A stretch of DNA of 64,000 nucleotides from RUG11783 sp964599695 (lineage in GTDB: Bacteria; Bacillota; Clostridia; Oscillospirales; Ruminococcaceae). The notes under the pieces are model-generated. The model searched no databases and was not told where the DNA came from. It saw only the letters and a list, made by a program, of their open reading frames with translations. This document shows positions 63,402 to 64,000 of this stretch, in pieces. Every line of letters starts with the position of its first letter. Positions within the stretch are counted from its first letter, which is position 1. Location of the stretch: contig CAZRGP010000005.1 of the NCBI GenBank assembly GCA_964599695.1, positions 39,803-103,802 of the forward strand, read 5' to 3'. The position numbers were made by a program, and so were the translations under genes.

Positions 63402-63428
63402 ACTTAATATTATTATACCTTATTAAGT
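63402..63428 (-). promoter_or_regulatory. Promoter of the GlpA-like operon with an 8-bp inverted repeat
   Basis: On the minus strand TATAAT (63412-63417) lies between perfect arms ACTTAATA (63402-63409) and TATTAAGT (63420-63428 region), 11 bp apart. There is no consensus -35, so transcription likely depends on, or is blocked by, a protein at this site. Confidence 0.6.
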
Positions 63429-63537
63429 GAGAGATGATATTGTTAAATATACCTTTTCCTGAAAGACATGTATCTTTTTACAGTCAATTTCCGCCCGTAT
63501 GTATCCCTTTCCTAATTCGTAAACCAATCTTGCTATA

Positions 63538-63566
63538 TTCAGAATCCATGGGTTTTGCGGTATAAT
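63538..63566 (+). promoter_or_regulatory. Promoter of the small membrane peptide
   Basis: TTCAGA (63538-63543) and TATAAT (63561-63566) are 17 bp apart, 50 bp before the ATG at 63616. Confidence 0.65.
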
Positions 63567-63615
63567 AAAGCCGTAAATTGTGAAAGGGAAATCTGCAGGA
63601 CGCAGCTCAAGTGCC

Positions 63616-63798
63616 ATGGGAACCACAAACATTTGGATCCTCCTTCTTTACTCTCTTCTTGGCATGCTGGTAGTATTTTTTGCCTGGCGTGTGAGACGGC
63701 TTAAGGATGAACTTCGCCAGATCGAAGAAGAAAATGCAAAGAAAGCCAAAGAAAAGCAACAACAATCTGTTGAAAACTCGTCTCCATATGACGAGTGA
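63616..63798 (+). CDS. Small single-pass membrane peptide with charged coiled tail
   Basis: A 60-residue peptide: a membrane helix at about 6-24 (hydrophobic, with LLLYSLLG), a basic RVRR stop at the inner face, and a charged, heptad-like tail rich in Glu, Lys and Gln. No family is recognised. The ATG at 63616 is uncertain, because its nearest purine-rich site (AGGA) is 15 bp upstream; a GTG at 63580 is in frame but also poorly placed. A promoter precedes it and hairpins follow. Confidence 0.55.
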   Translation: MGTTNIWILLLYSLLGMLVVFFAWRVRRLKDELRQIEEENAKKAKEKQQQSVENSSPYDE

Positions 63799-63814
63799 TC
63801 CATAAGGTGCGTTT

Positions 63815-63865
63815 CTCCGCCTTCGGGCGGAGCGCCTAAGAGGCATACCCCAATTTGGATGCCTC
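63815..63865 (+). other. Two strong stem-loops after the small peptide, possible structured RNA
   Basis: CTCCGCC-TTCG-GGCGGAG (63815-63832) is a stable tetraloop hairpin; GAGGCAT and ATGCCTC (63840-63846 with 63859-63865) form a second hairpin. Neither has a T run, so neither is a terminator. With the terminator that follows they form a compact array of three. I do not recognise a known RNA family. Confidence 0.45.
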
Positions 63866-63873
63866 ATGATATA

Positions 63874-63901
63874 GCAGGGCCTCACGGGGCCCTGCATTTT
63901 T
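63874..63901 (+). terminator. Intrinsic terminator ending the 63.6 kb transcript
   Basis: GCAGGGCC pairs with GGCCCTGC (63874-63881 with 63888-63895) and is followed by ATTTTT. Confidence 0.88.
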
Positions 63902-63916
63902 AAACTGTATTTCAAC

Positions 63917-63943
63917 AAAAAAGGACCCGCAAGCGGATCCTTT
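63917..63943 (-). terminator. Terminator of the tRNA-Asn gene
   Basis: On the minus strand GGATCCGC pairs with GCGGGTCC (one G-T pair, loop TTGC), followed by T6. It lies 3 bp after the tRNA CCA. Confidence 0.88.
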
Positions 63944-63945
63944 CA

Positions 63946-64000
63946 TGGCGCCTCAAGTAGGGCTCGAACCTACAACCCTCCGGTTAACAGCCGGATGCTC
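63946..64000 (-). tRNA. tRNA-Asn (GUU), cut by the window end
   Basis: The 3' 55 bases of a minus-strand tRNA: CCA at 63946-63948, discriminator G, acceptor TTGAGGC, T arm with GTTCGAGCC, and the anticodon stem TCCGG/CCGGA holding loop CTGTTAA, anticodon GTT. The D arm and 5' end lie past the window. Confidence 0.93.

Noticed and set aside
63799..63901. 6S RNA or small SRP RNA
   Set aside because: The region has three separate local hairpins and not the long rod with a central bubble of 6S, nor the conserved SRP loop.

Overview
The window looks like chromosome from an anaerobic, Gram-positive bacterium of the Clostridia (Bacillota), perhaps Lachnospiraceae-like. Reasons: type III glutamine synthetase, a one-chain glycyl-tRNA synthetase, GH25 and CW_7 cell-wall proteins, an FAD/FAD/DUF1667 glycerol-3-phosphate-type dehydrogenase set, strong AGGAGG ribosome sites with several TTG starts, and classic TTGaca/TATAAT promoters. 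Codon third positions are rich in G and C. I see no phage, transposon or CRISPR. The family assignment is an inference.

Layout. 1-4420: the tail of a probable ECF transporter gene, then a five-gene minus-strand operon (ccdA, tlpA, a PIN-domain gene, an MBOAT acyltransferase, a DHHW/AlgX-like protein) joining extracytoplasmic thiol redox to polymer O-acetylation. 4542-6534: a frameshifted Gfo/Idh/MocA oxidoreductase and a LysR regulator. 6659-21108: the most striking region, an 11-gene plus-strand operon (glnN, ilvE, purA, nadE, purB, guaA, glmS, an N-acetyl-sugar amidotransferase, a HisF paralogue, a HisH paralogue, pyrG). Nearly every enzyme makes glutamine or places glutamine, ammonia or aspartate nitrogen into a product. 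The divergent LysR gene at its head suggests one nitrogen-responsive regulon.

21219-38092: housekeeping and accessory genes (metG, a nucleoside phosphorylase, tatD, gpmA, an MFS transporter, ybaK, psuG, a lone zinc-type ABC ATPase, a glycosyltransferase, a leaderless CW_7 repeat protein, an SGNH hydrolase, an M29 aminopeptidase, tRNA-Pro, ASCH, GDPD, a phosphoribosyltransferase-like protein with an altered PRPP loop, a TIM-barrel protein and a GH25 lysozyme with ten 18-bp repeats).

38322-52191: fabG-like SDR, a pair of unfamiliar single-pass membrane proteins joining a cytosolic SRPBCC-like domain to an outside domain, glyQS, typA, a DUF4349 lipoprotein, tRNA-Thr and tRNA-Tyr, an HD phosphohydrolase, corA, and a two-component system with direct-repeat operators at its own promoter.

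52268-64000: a six-gene minus-strand unit (M42 peptidase, nucleoside hydrolase, a glycosyltransferase, rfbA, rfbD, rfbB, with no rfbC), an FGGY sugar kinase behind a promoter inside an inverted repeat, an RluA-type pseudouridine synthase, the GlpA-like/FAD/DUF1667 operon, a 60-residue membrane peptide, a run of hairpins and a tRNA-Asn cut by the window end. Two genes, glmS and the Gfo-family gene, each lack one base. Both losses fit short homopolymer undercalls, so assembly error should be excluded before calling either gene broken.
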